From: Bacteroidia bacterium
GTDB lineage: Bacteria; Bacteroidota; Bacteroidia; Chitinophagales; Chitinophagaceae
NCBI GenBank assembly: GCA_030429205.1
Contig: JAUICZ010000003.1
Coordinates: 124,001-188,000, forward strand
DNA: 64,000 nucleotides
Direction: 5' to 3'
The stretch's first letter is position 1, and each line of letters begins with the position of its first letter. Below the pieces are notes generated by a model. It saw only the letters and a program-made list of their open reading frames with translations. It did not search any database and was not told the DNA's origin. Made by a program: the position numbers and the translations under genes. Below are positions 43,589 through 53,440 of this stretch, in pieces.

Positions 43589-46441
43589 ATGGCGACGAAA
43601 AAGCAGGCTGGCACTACTGAGAGTTTTATTGATGTTTCCGGAGCAAGGGTACACAATCTGAAGAATATTGATGTACAGATACCCAAAAACAAACTGGTAG
43701 TTATTACCGGTATTAGCGGATCTGGCAAATCTTCTTTGGCGTTCGATACCATTTTTGCCGAAGGACAGCGAAGGTATATGGAAAGCTTTGCTGCTTATGC
43801 CCGCCAATTTTTGGGAGACCTGGAACGCCCGGACGTTGATAAAATATCAGGTTTATCTCCCGTTATATCTATAGAACAAAAAACAACCAATAGAAATCCA
43901 CGCTCTACAGTTGGTACCGTTACAGAGGTATATGACTTTATGCGTTTGCTGTATGCGCGTGCCGGTGAAGCCTACTCCTATAACACAGGTAAAAAAATGG
44001 TGCGCTTTAGCGAGGATGAAATAGTCGCTCATATTAAAGAACACTTCTCAGATCAAAAGATCGTGTTGCTGGCACCTATTGTTCGTGGACGTAAAGGACA
44101 TTACCGTGAGCTTTTTGAGCAGCTGCGCAAACAAGGATATCTAAGAGTAAGAATTGACGGGGAGGTTACAGAGCTGAAAGAGAAAATGCAGCTCGACCGA
44201 TATAAGATACACGACATAGAGCTGGTAATAGACCGACTAATTGTACAACCTGATGCAAATGCACGTTTAAGCCAGAGCATACAAAAAGCATTAACCATGG
44301 GTAAGGGCTTAATGTTTGTAATGCTACATGACAGTAACGAGATCTCGCAGTACAGCAGGCAACTAATGTGTGCAGAAACAGGTATATCATACGAAGAGCC
44401 ATCACCCAATACTTTCTCGTTCAACTCTCCATACGGGGCATGCCCACGCTGTAAGGGGCTGGGGAATGTATACCTTGTAAACCTGGATGATGTAATGCCG
44501 GACAAAAGCAAAAGCATCAACGATGGAGGTATTGCACCACTGGGTGAAGAGCGTGACGCATGGACTTTTAAGCAAGCAAAAATTATTGCTAAGAAGAATA
44601 AAATATCACTTACCAAACCGCTCAATAAACTTTCTGATAAACAACTGAACATATTACTCTACGGTAACGAAGAAGGAGTGATCACCTACTCTGCCGCAGA
44701 TACTCAAAACTATACTGAAGAAGTTACAGAGCATGAGTATGAAGGTATAGTGAACATGATACTTCGCTGGTTCAACGAAACATCTTCTGAGCCAATACGC
44801 GACTGGGCAGAAAGCTATATGGAATTGACCACTTGTCCTGAATGTGAAGGCAGCCGATTGAAAAAGGAAAGCCGCTGGTTTAAAGTTGCAGAGAAAAACA
44901 TATCAGAGCTAGCAGAGAAATCTCTACAAGAACTAGCCAACTGGTTCGACGGGATTGAAAAAAAGCTGAATAAAAAGCAAGAAGCAATTGCGAAAGACAT
45001 ACTGAAAGAAATAAGAGAGCGATTAAGCTTTTTGCTGGACGTTGGATTGCACTACCTGACGCTTAATCGCCCTACTCGTACATTGAGTGGTGGCGAAAGT
45101 CAGCGTATACGTTTAGCTACACAAATAGGCTCTCAACTCACAGGCATTACTTACATACTGGATGAGCCGAGCATTGGTTTACACCAAAGAGATAACCAAC
45201 GCCTGATACAAGCACTTAAAAACTTGCGAGATGGCGGCAACTCTGTTCTTGTTGTAGAACACGACAAAGACATTATGCTGGCGGCAGATCACTTAATAGA
45301 TATTGGCCCGGCAGCTGGCATACACGGCGGTAGAATTGTTAGCGAAGGCAAACCTGCTGACGTTATAAAAACACATACGAAAACCGCGGGCTACCTAAAC
45401 CACGAGTTGGAAATAAAAGTACCCGAAGAGCGTAGAAAAGGTAATGGCAAAAAGCTCAAACTAACAGGAGCATCGGGTAACAACTTAAAGAACGTAACGG
45501 TTGAGTTACCGTTGGGTACATTCATTTGTGTAACGGGTGTATCTGGTAGTGGAAAGAGCACACTGATCAATGAAACACTCTACCCTCTTTTAGCGAAACA
45601 TTGTTACAAACAATTCAAGCAAGTACCCATGCCTCATAAAAGAGTATCGGGGCTGCAACATATTGATAAAGTAGTAGAGATAGACCAAAGCCCTATTGGC
45701 AGAACACCACGCAGTAACCCTGCTACGTACTGTGGTTTCTTTACAGACATTCGCACACTGTTTGCACAAATACCCGAGGCGAAAATCAGGGGCTATAATG
45801 CAGGGCGTTTTTCTTTCAATGTAAAAGGAGGGCGTTGCGAAGAGTGTCGCGGTGGCGGACAAAGGGTTATTGAAATGAACTTTTTGCCCGACGTATATGT
45901 GCCTTGCGAAAAATGCAGTGGCTTACGTTACAACAGAGAAACATTAGAGATACGTTATAAAGGCAAAAGCATTGCCGATGTTTTGAACATGACGGTTGAC
46001 GAAGCTGTAGCCTTCTTCAAAAACGTACACTTCTTACATAGAAAAATAAAAACATTGCAAGATGTTGGGCTGGGTTATGTAACACTGGGGCAAAGTGCTG
46101 TTACCCTAAGTGGTGGTGAAGCACAACGTGTAAAACTTGCTACAGAACTTTCTAAACGCGATACAGGGCAAACCATTTACATACTGGATGAACCCACAAC
46201 AGGTTTACACTTTCAGGATATAGAACATCTACTGGAAGTATTGAATAGGTTAGTAGAACGAGGCAACACAGTATTAGTGATCGAACATAACCTGGACGTG
46301 ATAAAAGTAGCTGACCATATTTTGGACATGGGCCCCGAAGGCGGGCAAGGCGGAGGCGAAGTAGTAGCACAAGGCACACCCGAAGAGGTAGTAAAAGTAA
46401 AAGCCAGCCACACAGGTAAATACCTGAAGGAGGAGTTGTAG
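43589..46441 (+). CDS. uvrA: Excinuclease ABC subunit A, canonical-type copy
   Basis: A 950-residue protein starting at the ATG at 43589 (a GTG 12 bp earlier is possible). Walker A motifs are GISGSGKS (41-48) and 'GVSGSGKSTL'; signatures 'LSGGESQRIRL' and 'LSGGEAQRVKL'; zinc modules 'CPECEGSRLK' and 'CEECRGGG...CEKCSGLRY'. The first zinc module keeps 'CPRCKGLG' but the partner CxxC is reduced to a lone Cys ('MCAETG'). The 'PIVRGRKGHYRELFEQLRKQGYLRVRIDGE' segment matches the UvrB-binding domain of classical UvrA, so this copy is the better candidate for the main nucleotide-excision subunit. It ends 6 bp from the convergent ATPase gene. Confidence 0.96.
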   Translation: MATKKQAGTTESFIDVSGARVHNLKNIDVQIPKNKLVVITGISGSGKSSLAFDTIFAEGQRRYMESFAAYARQFLGDLERPDVDKISGLSPVISIEQKTTNRNPRSTVGTVTEVYDFMRLLYARAGEAYSYNTGKKMVRFSEDEIVAHIKEHFSDQKIVLLAPIVRGRKGHYRELFEQLRKQGYLRVRIDGEVTELKEKMQLDRYKIHDIELVIDRLIVQPDANARLSQSIQKALTMGKGLMFVMLHDSNEISQYSRQLMCAETGISYEEPSPNTFSFNSPYGACPRCKGLGNVYLVNLDDVMPDKSKSINDGGIAPLGEERDAWTFKQAKIIAKKNKISLTKPLNKLSDKQLNILLYGNEEGVITYSAADTQNYTEEVTEHEYEGIVNMILRWFNETSSEPIRDWAESYMELTTCPECEGSRLKKESRWFKVAEKNISELAEKSLQELANWFDGIEKKLNKKQEAIAKDILKEIRERLSFLLDVGLHYLTLNRPTRTLSGGESQRIRLATQIGSQLTGITYILDEPSIGLHQRDNQRLIQALKNLRDGGNSVLVVEHDKDIMLAADHLIDIGPAAGIHGGRIVSEGKPADVIKTHTKTAGYLNHELEIKVPEERRKGNGKKLKLTGASGNNLKNVTVELPLGTFICVTGVSGSGKSTLINETLYPLLAKHCYKQFKQVPMPHKRVSGLQHIDKVVEIDQSPIGRTPRSNPATYCGFFTDIRTLFAQIPEAKIRGYNAGRFSFNVKGGRCEECRGGGQRVIEMNFLPDVYVPCEKCSGLRYNRETLEIRYKGKSIADVLNMTVDEAVAFFKNVHFLHRKIKTLQDVGLGYVTLGQSAVTLSGGEAQRVKLATELSKRDTGQTIYILDEPTTGLHFQDIEHLLEVLNRLVERGNTVLVIEHNLDVIKVADHILDMGPEGGQGGGEVVAQGTPEEVVKVKASHTGKYLKEEL

Positions 46442-46446
46442 GGTTA

Positions 46447-48405
46447 CTATTTTTTCAAAATCGTTTCAAAAACATCTACCGTTGATTGAGCCACAAAAGG
46501 GTAGCATTTTAAAGACATTTTAGTAAGCTTTTTTTGCAGTTGCACTTCATTATACTTTTCTAATGCTTTAAATACTTCTTTTACTAAATCAACTAACGAA
46601 TGCCCCTGCTTAAGTAAGTACCATTTTGGAACATTAATAACCTTGCCATTGTGATATTTCACCTCAACTTTTTCCTCATAGTTTTCAGCAGGAAAAACAT
46701 CTTTAAAACATTCAAAAAATGCATCGGCAAACTGTTGAAGCCGCTCATCTTCTCCAATTAAATATTGATTATAAGATTCTTCTACCCCTATTAAAGAACA
46801 AATATTATGAGCGTTATCCATATCCATGAGTAGTACTATTAGATAGACTGGGTCTAACAAATAGTTTTCAATACTGTAGCGCTCTTCTGAGCCGTGTACA
46901 AAAATATTAGCATCAGATTTATTATCTAAATCCCAATCTACAATACCAAATGAAGTTGTATTACCAGACTCCCTAATATCACTAACAATACTGTATACAC
47001 TTGAACAATTTCCTTTACCCTGAGCATTTGAAATGAAATATAATATTGGCTTCAGGCCTTGTGACTGTACGTGTTTATTATATATAGATTGATAATAAAA
47101 AACGTCTGTTGGACTTTCAACAAAAACTTGCTTGTGATTTTTATAGTCAATACTTAACGTAGGGATAAATCCAGTAAGCATTTTCAACGCATCATCTTTA
47201 GAAATATTTTTCAAAGAAGATTCACTTCCATTTCTCAGCTCATATATACAAGACTCGGGAGCGAGAGCAACTGTTGAGGGTGAGTGTGTAGTCATTATCA
47301 CTCTAATACCATGCTTTTTAACGAATACTTTTTCTAAAACGTCCAATAGAAGCTTAGACATCTCTGGATGCAAATGCGCATCTGGCTCGTCTAAAACAAT
47401 TATATCAGGAAAGTTTAAAGTATCTTGATAATATTCACTTGTAAATAGCTTTAAAACTAAACCAACTATAACTCTCTCTCCTGATGACAAATCTTGAAAT
47501 GGTATTACCTCATCAGTATCATTTTTATGTAATTGAAAATCAAATGTCACACTGTCATCATACCCACCTTTAGGAATTTCTTTAAAGTGGTATTGAATGC
47601 CATTGATAGACATGATGTTATTAACAGTTACCCAAGGAGGCACATGCAATGAGACGAACTCTTTATCAGATACAGAATTATTCTCTTGACCTTCTTCCTT
47701 CTTATAAAACCATGCCAGACGATTTGAATGTCTCCTCTTAGCATAATTGAAGAATATCATTTCTATCTGAGATGAAAACAAACCTCTATCATCGATATTA
47801 GATTCACTGATAGGTGTTTTATAAAAATCTGCTTCAACTAACTGAGCTACTTCCTTATTATTATAATCACATAACTCCTTTATTATATCATAAAATGTCT
47901 TCATGTCATTATTTCTAAATAATGACATGAAAATTTCACTTTCACTTTGTATGAGATAATCTGGTGTACGCCTAACCAGTCTCATTTTTGAGACAGTATC
48001 AGATATAATCTTTTTATACACTTCACTTTCAGAAATTAAGGACGTTCGATCTGTTTTCGCGGCATCTTCAACTAAGTCATTTACTACTATAAATTCTAAT
48101 AATTCAATTGCATTAGCTTCAAACTGTTGAAAAATCTGCCATTGGCCTTGAATTATTAACCTCCATTCATTAAAACCAATAACTGAAGCCCTATCTTTTA
48201 TTACACCTTCTGACTGTATACTATTAATTTCATTATCTGGGAACACAACTTTATTATCAGGTCTACTTTTAACCCATGAAGACAAACAATTAAGTAATTG
48301 TGTCTTTCCACTTCCATTCTTTCCTGTTATTATTACAAGGTCTGTTAGATCTTCGCTTTCAAAGGGGTTTAACGACTTAAACTTTGTACGTAGGTTAATT
48401 TTCAT
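46447..48405 (-). CDS. OLD/PARIS-like ATPase with C-terminal TOPRIM (DUF4435-like) region
   Basis: A 652-residue protein. N-terminal ABC-type AAA ATPase: Walker A GKNGSGKT (28-35), signature 'LSSGE' (306-310), Walker B 'IIVLDEPDAH' (335-344) and H-loop 'TTHS' (372-375), with a helical insertion at ~80-250. From ~420 a TOPRIM-like region appears: Glu430 in 'VFVESPTDVFYY', the DxD pair D490/D492 in 'GIVDWDLDN', then 'SIENYLLDP' (511-519), a phrase I associate with DUF4435. An ATPase joined to a TOPRIM nuclease is the plan of OLD-family and of PARIS (AriA+AriB) anti-phage proteins. The gene is visibly more AT-rich than its neighbours and is solitary. Phage defence is an inference. Confidence 0.8.
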   Translation of the reverse strand: MKINLRTKFKSLNPFESEDLTDLVIITGKNGSGKTQLLNCLSSWVKSRPDNKVVFPDNEINSIQSEGVIKDRASVIGFNEWRLIIQGQWQIFQQFEANAIELLEFIVVNDLVEDAAKTDRTSLISESEVYKKIISDTVSKMRLVRRTPDYLIQSESEIFMSLFRNNDMKTFYDIIKELCDYNNKEVAQLVEADFYKTPISESNIDDRGLFSSQIEMIFFNYAKRRHSNRLAWFYKKEEGQENNSVSDKEFVSLHVPPWVTVNNIMSINGIQYHFKEIPKGGYDDSVTFDFQLHKNDTDEVIPFQDLSSGERVIVGLVLKLFTSEYYQDTLNFPDIIVLDEPDAHLHPEMSKLLLDVLEKVFVKKHGIRVIMTTHSPSTVALAPESCIYELRNGSESSLKNISKDDALKMLTGFIPTLSIDYKNHKQVFVESPTDVFYYQSIYNKHVQSQGLKPILYFISNAQGKGNCSSVYSIVSDIRESGNTTSFGIVDWDLDNKSDANIFVHGSEERYSIENYLLDPVYLIVLLMDMDNAHNICSLIGVEESYNQYLIGEDERLQQFADAFFECFKDVFPAENYEEKVEVKYHNGKVINVPKWYLLKQGHSLVDLVKEVFKALEKYNEVQLQKKLTKMSLKCYPFVAQSTVDVFETILKK

Positions 48406-48470
48406 TGGGCTTTAGTTTAAGTAAATCTACAAATATGGTTACAGTAACACAACGTGAAAAATCCCCACTT

Positions 48471-48498
48471 AAAAAAAGCCCGCTCAAAAGAGCGGGCT
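48471..48498 (-). terminator. Terminator of the PKD/T9SS gene
   Basis: A perfect 9-bp stem (agcccgctc/gagcgggct) with an AAAA loop; read on the minus strand it ends in a T tract. It lies ~25 bp after the stop at 48524. Confidence 0.88.
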
Positions 48499-48523
48499 AG
48501 TAATAGACAACATAATTATCCCC

Positions 48524-50359
48524 TTAATGCTGGATAAAGAGTTTGTGCGTACTATTGCCTAAGTCTGATGAAACATTCAACATATAGAATCCGGTTTGTA
48601 GTTCACCAAATTTAATAACCGATTGTCCTTTCATATTAGTTACAGTACTGAATACTTTTTTACCGCTTACATCTGTAATTGTTACAGTTGCTGCTTCGTC
48701 TGTATTTTCTGTCCAGCTTAACACTACTTTGTTTTGTGCAGGGTTTGGATACATAACGAATGAAGCTTTATCGTTTACAGTAACAATACCGCTTGTTTTA
48801 GGTACAATTGTTTTAGCACTCAACGAACGCTCAAAGTTTACACCTGTGAAAGTTGTACTACCATTACTGATATTTACAGGAGCAGAAGTTGTGTTGAACG
48901 CTAACTGTTCAGGATGCACTGTGTAAGATCCGTTTGGTATATTGCTAAAGCTATAGTCACCATTTGCATCTGTTACATCATATGCTATCGGATCTCCATT
49001 ACCATCTAACAGCAATACATTCAATCCTTCAATACCATTTGCAGTACCCTTGTTAGCACCCTGTGTTACATTACCACCTACAAAACCGGGACCCGTTGTT
49101 ACTGTACCTTTCTTCATGTAGATGTTTTTACCTGCTGATGTACCGCCTGTATGCGCAATGATGTTTGCATTGCTCCACAACAAGTCTGAGTCATGATAAG
49201 TTGGCACATACCCGGTACCCGTACCAGGGCCATTCAAGTGATGCGCTTTTGTGCGATAGTTACCAGAGGCTTTATTATTAAATACATAAGGAACGATGCT
49301 ATAACCTGATACGATCTGAGAATCTACCGCAGCAAGAATATTTGTAGAAGAATTGAAAGTGATCAACCACACCTTAAACGTATCTCTAACATTATTTGAG
49401 TTAGAGTCTGTAACTATATAACCTGATATACTATTTGGTGGTGTAACATTAACATTTATAGTTGCAAATGTACTATCTACACAAGTTATAGTAGAGCTGT
49501 TGTAAGTTGCTTTTAGCGTAATCGTGTAGCTACCTGATGTAGTATACGTATGTGTTTGATTTGCTTTACTGTTAGTAGTTGTAGTTTGTCCATCACCCCA
49601 TTTGATATAGTAAGACGCGTTAACGCCACCACCGGGGTTAGGGGTGCTGAAATTATTTAAAGTAACAACACCAAGGTTTGCACTGGCAGCGAAACCTGCA
49701 TTTACGTTATTACAATTTAAACCGCCACCACCGGGTATTGTTACAGTGCTGGTAGAGCTATCGGTACAGGTAATATTATTGTTTGAGTCTACTACCGTCA
49801 CGTACAATGTTACCGTATAATTTCCTCCGGAGTTGTAGGTATGCGTGTTTGTTCCTTTGGCTGTTGTTAGAGTAGTATTATTATCTCCCCAGTTGATCAG
49901 GTAAGTAACACCCAATCCCGGGCCTGCATTTGGTGTGCTTTGATTTACCAACACAACACCTGTATTACCTGTTCTGTACGTGTAGTGAGACGCATTGACG
50001 TTATTGCAGTTCAACGATGCTGTAACATTTACTGTAGCTACGGCTGTATCAAAACAATTTACATTATTAATAGAATCTTGTATGAAAGATGTCATTGTAA
50101 TAGTGTAGTTGCCGGATGTATTGTATGTATGCGTTTGAGACGCATTAGTGTTTGCATACGAAGTACTGTTATCTCCCCACTTGATTGTATAGTTTGTATA
50201 AATGTTGCTTGTTGCTGTAGGCACACTGTTGTTTGTAAGAGTTACTGTAGCACCCGAAACACTCGCACTCATAGCAGTGTTTACATTGTTACAGTTTAAT
50301 TGTGCATTGGCACTAACACCTACAAAACAAGCCAATAATAGAAGTAATAAGTTTCTCAT
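48524..50359 (-). CDS. Secreted PKD-repeat protein with type IX sorting domain
   Basis: I start at 50359, where the signal peptide begins ('MRNLLLLLLACFVGVSANAQ'); 611 residues. Three tandem PKD-like repeats of ~95-100 residues each open with 'LNCNNVN' and contain 'IKWGDNST'/'INWGDNNT'/'IKWGDGQT' and 'Q/NTHTYNTSGNYTIT' (PKD 'W-G-D-G...H-T-Y' pattern). A region of ~100 residues of unclear fold follows, then a CarboxypepD/SdrD-B-like beta domain (~425-505: 'IEGLNVLLLDGNGDPIAYDVTDANGDYSFSNIPNGSYTV'). The protein closes with a type A T9SS sorting domain (~535-611: 'VMYPNPAQNKVVLSW'). It is probably a surface adhesin or matrix protein. Neighbours on both sides are separated from it by terminators. 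Confidence 0.85.
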   Translation of the reverse strand: MRNLLLLLLACFVGVSANAQLNCNNVNTAMSASVSGATVTLTNNSVPTATSNIYTNYTIKWGDNSTSYANTNASQTHTYNTSGNYTITMTSFIQDSINNVNCFDTAVATVNVTASLNCNNVNASHYTYRTGNTGVVLVNQSTPNAGPGLGVTYLINWGDNNTTLTTAKGTNTHTYNSGGNYTVTLYVTVVDSNNNITCTDSSTSTVTIPGGGGLNCNNVNAGFAASANLGVVTLNNFSTPNPGGGVNASYYIKWGDGQTTTTNSKANQTHTYTTSGSYTITLKATYNSSTITCVDSTFATINVNVTPPNSISGYIVTDSNSNNVRDTFKVWLITFNSSTNILAAVDSQIVSGYSIVPYVFNNKASGNYRTKAHHLNGPGTGTGYVPTYHDSDLLWSNANIIAHTGGTSAGKNIYMKKGTVTTGPGFVGGNVTQGANKGTANGIEGLNVLLLDGNGDPIAYDVTDANGDYSFSNIPNGSYTVHPEQLAFNTTSAPVNISNGSTTFTGVNFERSLSAKTIVPKTSGIVTVNDKASFVMYPNPAQNKVVLSWTENTDEAATVTITDVSGKKVFSTVTNMKGQSVIKFGELQTGFYMLNVSSDLGNSTHKLFIQH

Positions 50360-50436
50360 AATTGCTATTGTTTTTTGGATTAATGGTTTTGTCATGTATA
50401 TGACGCAGGCATATTGGCTTTTGTTAGACTAAAAAC

Positions 50437-50464
50437 AAAAAAACCGCCAAATGGCGGTTTTTTT
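50437..50464. terminator. Bidirectional terminator downstream of hppA
   Basis: A perfect 12-bp stem (aaaaaaaccgcc/ggcggttttttt) with an 'aaat' loop and A/T runs on each side, 20 bp after the hppA stop. Confidence 0.92.
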
Positions 50465-50483
50465 AAACTTATAGTTAATGAAT

Positions 50484-52688
50484 TTACTTCATTGTAATCA
50501 CACTTGGTTGAGCATCAGCTACTTTTACCTCTTTCTGTACTGGCTCAGCAACTTTTGCTTCGTGGTTATTTGTACCATTAATGTTAGCCAATGTAGGCGC
50601 AATAACCAATGCTACAATAGACATCAATTTGATCAGGATATTCATTGAAGGACCAGAAGTATCCTTGAACGGATCACCTACTGTATCACCTGTTACAGAT
50701 GCTTTGTGTGCATCAGAACCTTTATAGTGCTTTTTACCATTGATGTCTGCACCTTTCTCAAAAGACTTCTTAGCATTATCCCATGCACCACCGGCATTGT
50801 TTTGGAACATACCCATCAATACACCACTTACAGTAGCACCGGCAAGCATACCGCCTAGCGCTTCAGGACCAACAAGGAAACCTACCAATAACGGAGCTAT
50901 GATTGTAATTGCACCTGGCAATACCATTTTCTTGATAGAAGCACCTGTAGATATCTCTACACACTTATCGTACTCAGGCTCACCTTTACCTTCTAAAATA
51001 CCGGGTATTTCTTTAAACTGACGACGCACCTCAGCTACCATTGCCATAGCAGCCTCACCTACCGCACGGATGGCTAAAGAAGAGAAGATGAAAGGTATCA
51101 TACCACCAACAAATAGCATTGCTAATACTTCTGCCTTATATATGTCAATACCATCAATACCTGCAACACCTACATAAGCTGCAAAAAGAGCAAGTGCAGT
51201 CAATGCTGCGGAAGCAATCGCAAAACCTTTACCTGTTGCTGCAGTTGTGTTACCAACAGCATCCAAGGCATCTGTTTTTTCACGAACCTCAGGATCCAGC
51301 TCACTCATCTCTGCAATACCACCTGCGTTATCCGCGATCGGTCCAAAGGCATCAATAGCCAACTGCATAGCCGTTGTGGCCATCATACCCGCAGCTGCAA
51401 TAGCCACACCGTACAAACCTGCCATCTCGTATGACCCCCATATACCACCTGCCAATACAAGTATCGGAAGGAAGGTACTCTCCATACCAACTGCTAAACC
51501 ACCGATCACGTTTGTTGCGTGTCCTGTATCAGACTGGCGGATAATACTATTAACAGGTTTCTTACCCATAGCGGTATAGTATTCTGTAATGATGCTCATT
51601 AAAGCACCAACAACTAAACCTATAACTATCGCGCCGAATACTTGCGTATTTGAAAACTCTGTACCACGAAGCACCATTTGCTCTGGTAGTATATTCATCA
51701 CCAAGAAGTATGAAGCCACGGCCGTAAGAATCATAGATCCCCAGTTACCCATGTTCAATGCTTTCTGAACAGGAGCAGTGCTAACACTTACTGCGTCAGA
51801 AATACGTACAAAGAAGGTACCTATAATAGAGAAGACGATACCAAGCCCTGCAATAAGCATTGGTAATAATATCGGAGAATAACCGTTGAACGCATCGCCA
51901 ACAGCTGATGTTTCCCTGCCTAATACCATAGTTGCCAGTACAGTAGCTACGTAAGAACCAAAAAGGTCAGCTCCCATACCTGCTACATCACCTACATTAT
52001 CACCCACGTTATCTGCAATAGTTGCAGGGTTACGCGGATCATCTTCAGGTATACCTGCTTCTACTTTACCCACAAGGTCAGCACCAACATCGGCAGCTTT
52101 TGTATATATACCACCGCCTACACGTGCGAAAAGTGCAATACTTTCAGCACCTAAAGAGAAACCTGTTAACACTTCGATAGCGCGCTCCATCTCATGACTG
52201 TTAGCCATAGCATCGGGAGCAAACATCATTTTAAAAACGATGAACAAGCTACCTAAACCAAGTACTGCCAAACCTGCAACACCTAGTCCCATTACAGCAC
52301 CACCTTTAAAAGAAACAGCCAGTGCTTTACTGAAACTGCTACGTGCTGCATGTGCAGTACGCACGTTTGCTTTGGTTGCGATACGCATACCTATAAAACC
52401 TGCAAACGCAGAGAAAACAGCACCAATAACAAATGCTAAAGCAATTACAGGGCTAGAGCTCGGGTTGCTGGCTCCCATAAAGCCTAACAGTAACCCTGCA
52501 ATGACAACAAAGTATATCATCACCTTGTACTCTGCTTTCAAAAATGCCATTGCACCATCTGCAATGTGGTTTGCAATCTCTTTCATGCGATCTGTACCCG
52601 CATCTTGTTTGCTCACCCAAGAGCTGTTGATCACTGTAAATAGTAAAGCCAGTATTCCAAAAACCGGCACTAAGTAAAACATTTCCAT
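50484..52688 (-). CDS. hppA: Ion-translocating membrane pyrophosphatase
   Basis: A 734-residue protein with ~16 membrane helices that couples pyrophosphate hydrolysis to H+ and/or Na+ pumping. Active-site signatures are '[47 protein letters not shown]' (~200-245) and the C-terminal '[15 protein letters not shown]...[21 protein letters not shown]'. The segment '[13 protein letters not shown]' has Ala, not Lys, at the key position, which marks the K+-dependent class. Ion choice (Na+, H+ or both) cannot be settled by eye. A short Lys/Val-rich C-terminal tail follows the last helix. It is divergent from the sigma-factor operon. Confidence 0.96.
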   Translation of the reverse strand: MEMFYLVPVFGILALLFTVINSSWVSKQDAGTDRMKEIANHIADGAMAFLKAEYKVMIYFVVIAGLLLGFMGASNPSSSPVIALAFVIGAVFSAFAGFIGMRIATKANVRTAHAARSSFSKALAVSFKGGAVMGLGVAGLAVLGLGSLFIVFKMMFAPDAMANSHEMERAIEVLTGFSLGAESIALFARVGGGIYTKAADVGADLVGKVEAGIPEDDPRNPATIADNVGDNVGDVAGMGADLFGSYVATVLATMVLGRETSAVGDAFNGYSPILLPMLIAGLGIVFSIIGTFFVRISDAVSVSTAPVQKALNMGNWGSMILTAVASYFLVMNILPEQMVLRGTEFSNTQVFGAIVIGLVVGALMSIITEYYTAMGKKPVNSIIRQSDTGHATNVIGGLAVGMESTFLPILVLAGGIWGSYEMAGLYGVAIAAAGMMATTAMQLAIDAFGPIADNAGGIAEMSELDPEVREKTDALDAVGNTTAATGKGFAIASAALTALALFAAYVGVAGIDGIDIYKAEVLAMLFVGGMIPFIFSSLAIRAVGEAAMAMVAEVRRQFKEIPGILEGKGEPEYDKCVEISTGASIKKMVLPGAITIIAPLLVGFLVGPEALGGMLAGATVSGVLMGMFQNNAGGAWDNAKKSFEKGADINGKKHYKGSDAHKASVTGDTVGDPFKDTSGPSMNILIKLMSIVALVIAPTLANINGTNNHEAKVAEPVQKEVKVADAQPSVITMK

Positions 52689-52717
52689 ATATATACAGGA
52701 TAAATTTAAATAAGGAG

Positions 52718-52725
52718 CAAATATA
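52718..52725 (-). promoter_or_regulatory. -7 promoter box of hppA
   Basis: TATATTTG on the minus strand (exact TAnnTTTG), ~30 bp upstream of the hppA ATG. The -33 region is weak. Confidence 0.5.
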
Positions 52726-52837
52726 GCTGTTCAACATCTAAAAACATAGGCTAATATATTGCAACCATACAGATAAGGTTTCTTTTTGTTATTTGTTATC
52801 TAATCGTTAGTTTATAAATAAATAGTAATTAATCTAT

Positions 52838-52845
52838 TACCTTTG
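52838..52845 (+). promoter_or_regulatory. -7 promoter box of the ECF sigma operon
   Basis: TACCTTTG (exact TAnnTTTG), ~29 bp before the TTG start at 52874. The -33 element is not clear. Confidence 0.45.
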
Positions 52846-52873
52846 ATATTCAACTTTTTAATTAAGCTTTAGC

Positions 52874-53440
52874 TTGGCAGGACAGGATTACAAAAATCTA
52901 TCTGACGAAGAACTAGTGGCACGCTACGCAGAACGTAGCGAAGAAGCCGCGTTCGTATGCCTTTTTCAGCGATACAACCACCTGGTATATGGTGTTTGTA
53001 TGAAATACCTGAAACAAGCTGAAAATGCTAAAGATGCCAGCCAGCAAATATTCATTAAGCTGCTGGAAGATCTGAAAAAACACAATATAGCTCACTTTAA
53101 ATCTTGGCTTTACAGTGTTGCACGCAACCACTGTTTAATGATTTTAAGAAAGAACAACCCTGTTGTTGATAAAGAAATTTCTGAAAATGATGTGGAATTT
53201 GAAGATGATTGGCATCAAAAGGTTAAGAAAGAACATTTTTTAAATGAGTTGGAGGCAGCTATACAAACATTAAGTAAAGAGCAACGGATTTGCATCCGCC
53301 ATTTTTACCTGCAAAAAATGAGTTATGCAGAGGTAGCTCGCCAAACCAACTACGACTTAAAAACGATCAAAAGCGCGATACAAAATGGTAAGCGCAACTT
53401 AAAAATAAAACTGGCCGGACTGTTAGAAGAAAAAGCATGA
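52874..53440 (+). CDS. ECF-type RNA polymerase sigma factor
   Basis: A 188-residue sigma-70 family protein. Region 2 is at ~22-90 ('FVCLFQRYNHLVYGVCMKYLKQAENAKDASQQIFIKLLEDL', 'FKSWLYSVARNHCLMILRK') and region 4 at ~130-180 ('LSKEQRICIRHFYLQKMSYAEVARQTNYDLKTIKSAIQNGKRNLKIKL'). A stop lies five codons upstream in frame and no ATG is available, so it starts with TTG at 52874. It is coupled by a 4-bp overlap to the next gene, a likely anti-sigma factor, so it probably controls an envelope or stress regulon. Confidence 0.93.
   Translation: MAGQDYKNLSDEELVARYAERSEEAAFVCLFQRYNHLVYGVCMKYLKQAENAKDASQQIFIKLLEDLKKHNIAHFKSWLYSVARNHCLMILRKNNPVVDKEISENDVEFEDDWHQKVKKEHFLNELEAAIQTLSKEQRICIRHFYLQKMSYAEVARQTNYDLKTIKSAIQNGKRNLKIKLAGLLEEKA

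Noticed and set aside
44101-44652. 183-codon frame antisense to the second uvrA
   Set aside because: It lies wholly within a well-supported uvrA and has a Ser/Cys/Leu-rich composition without motifs.
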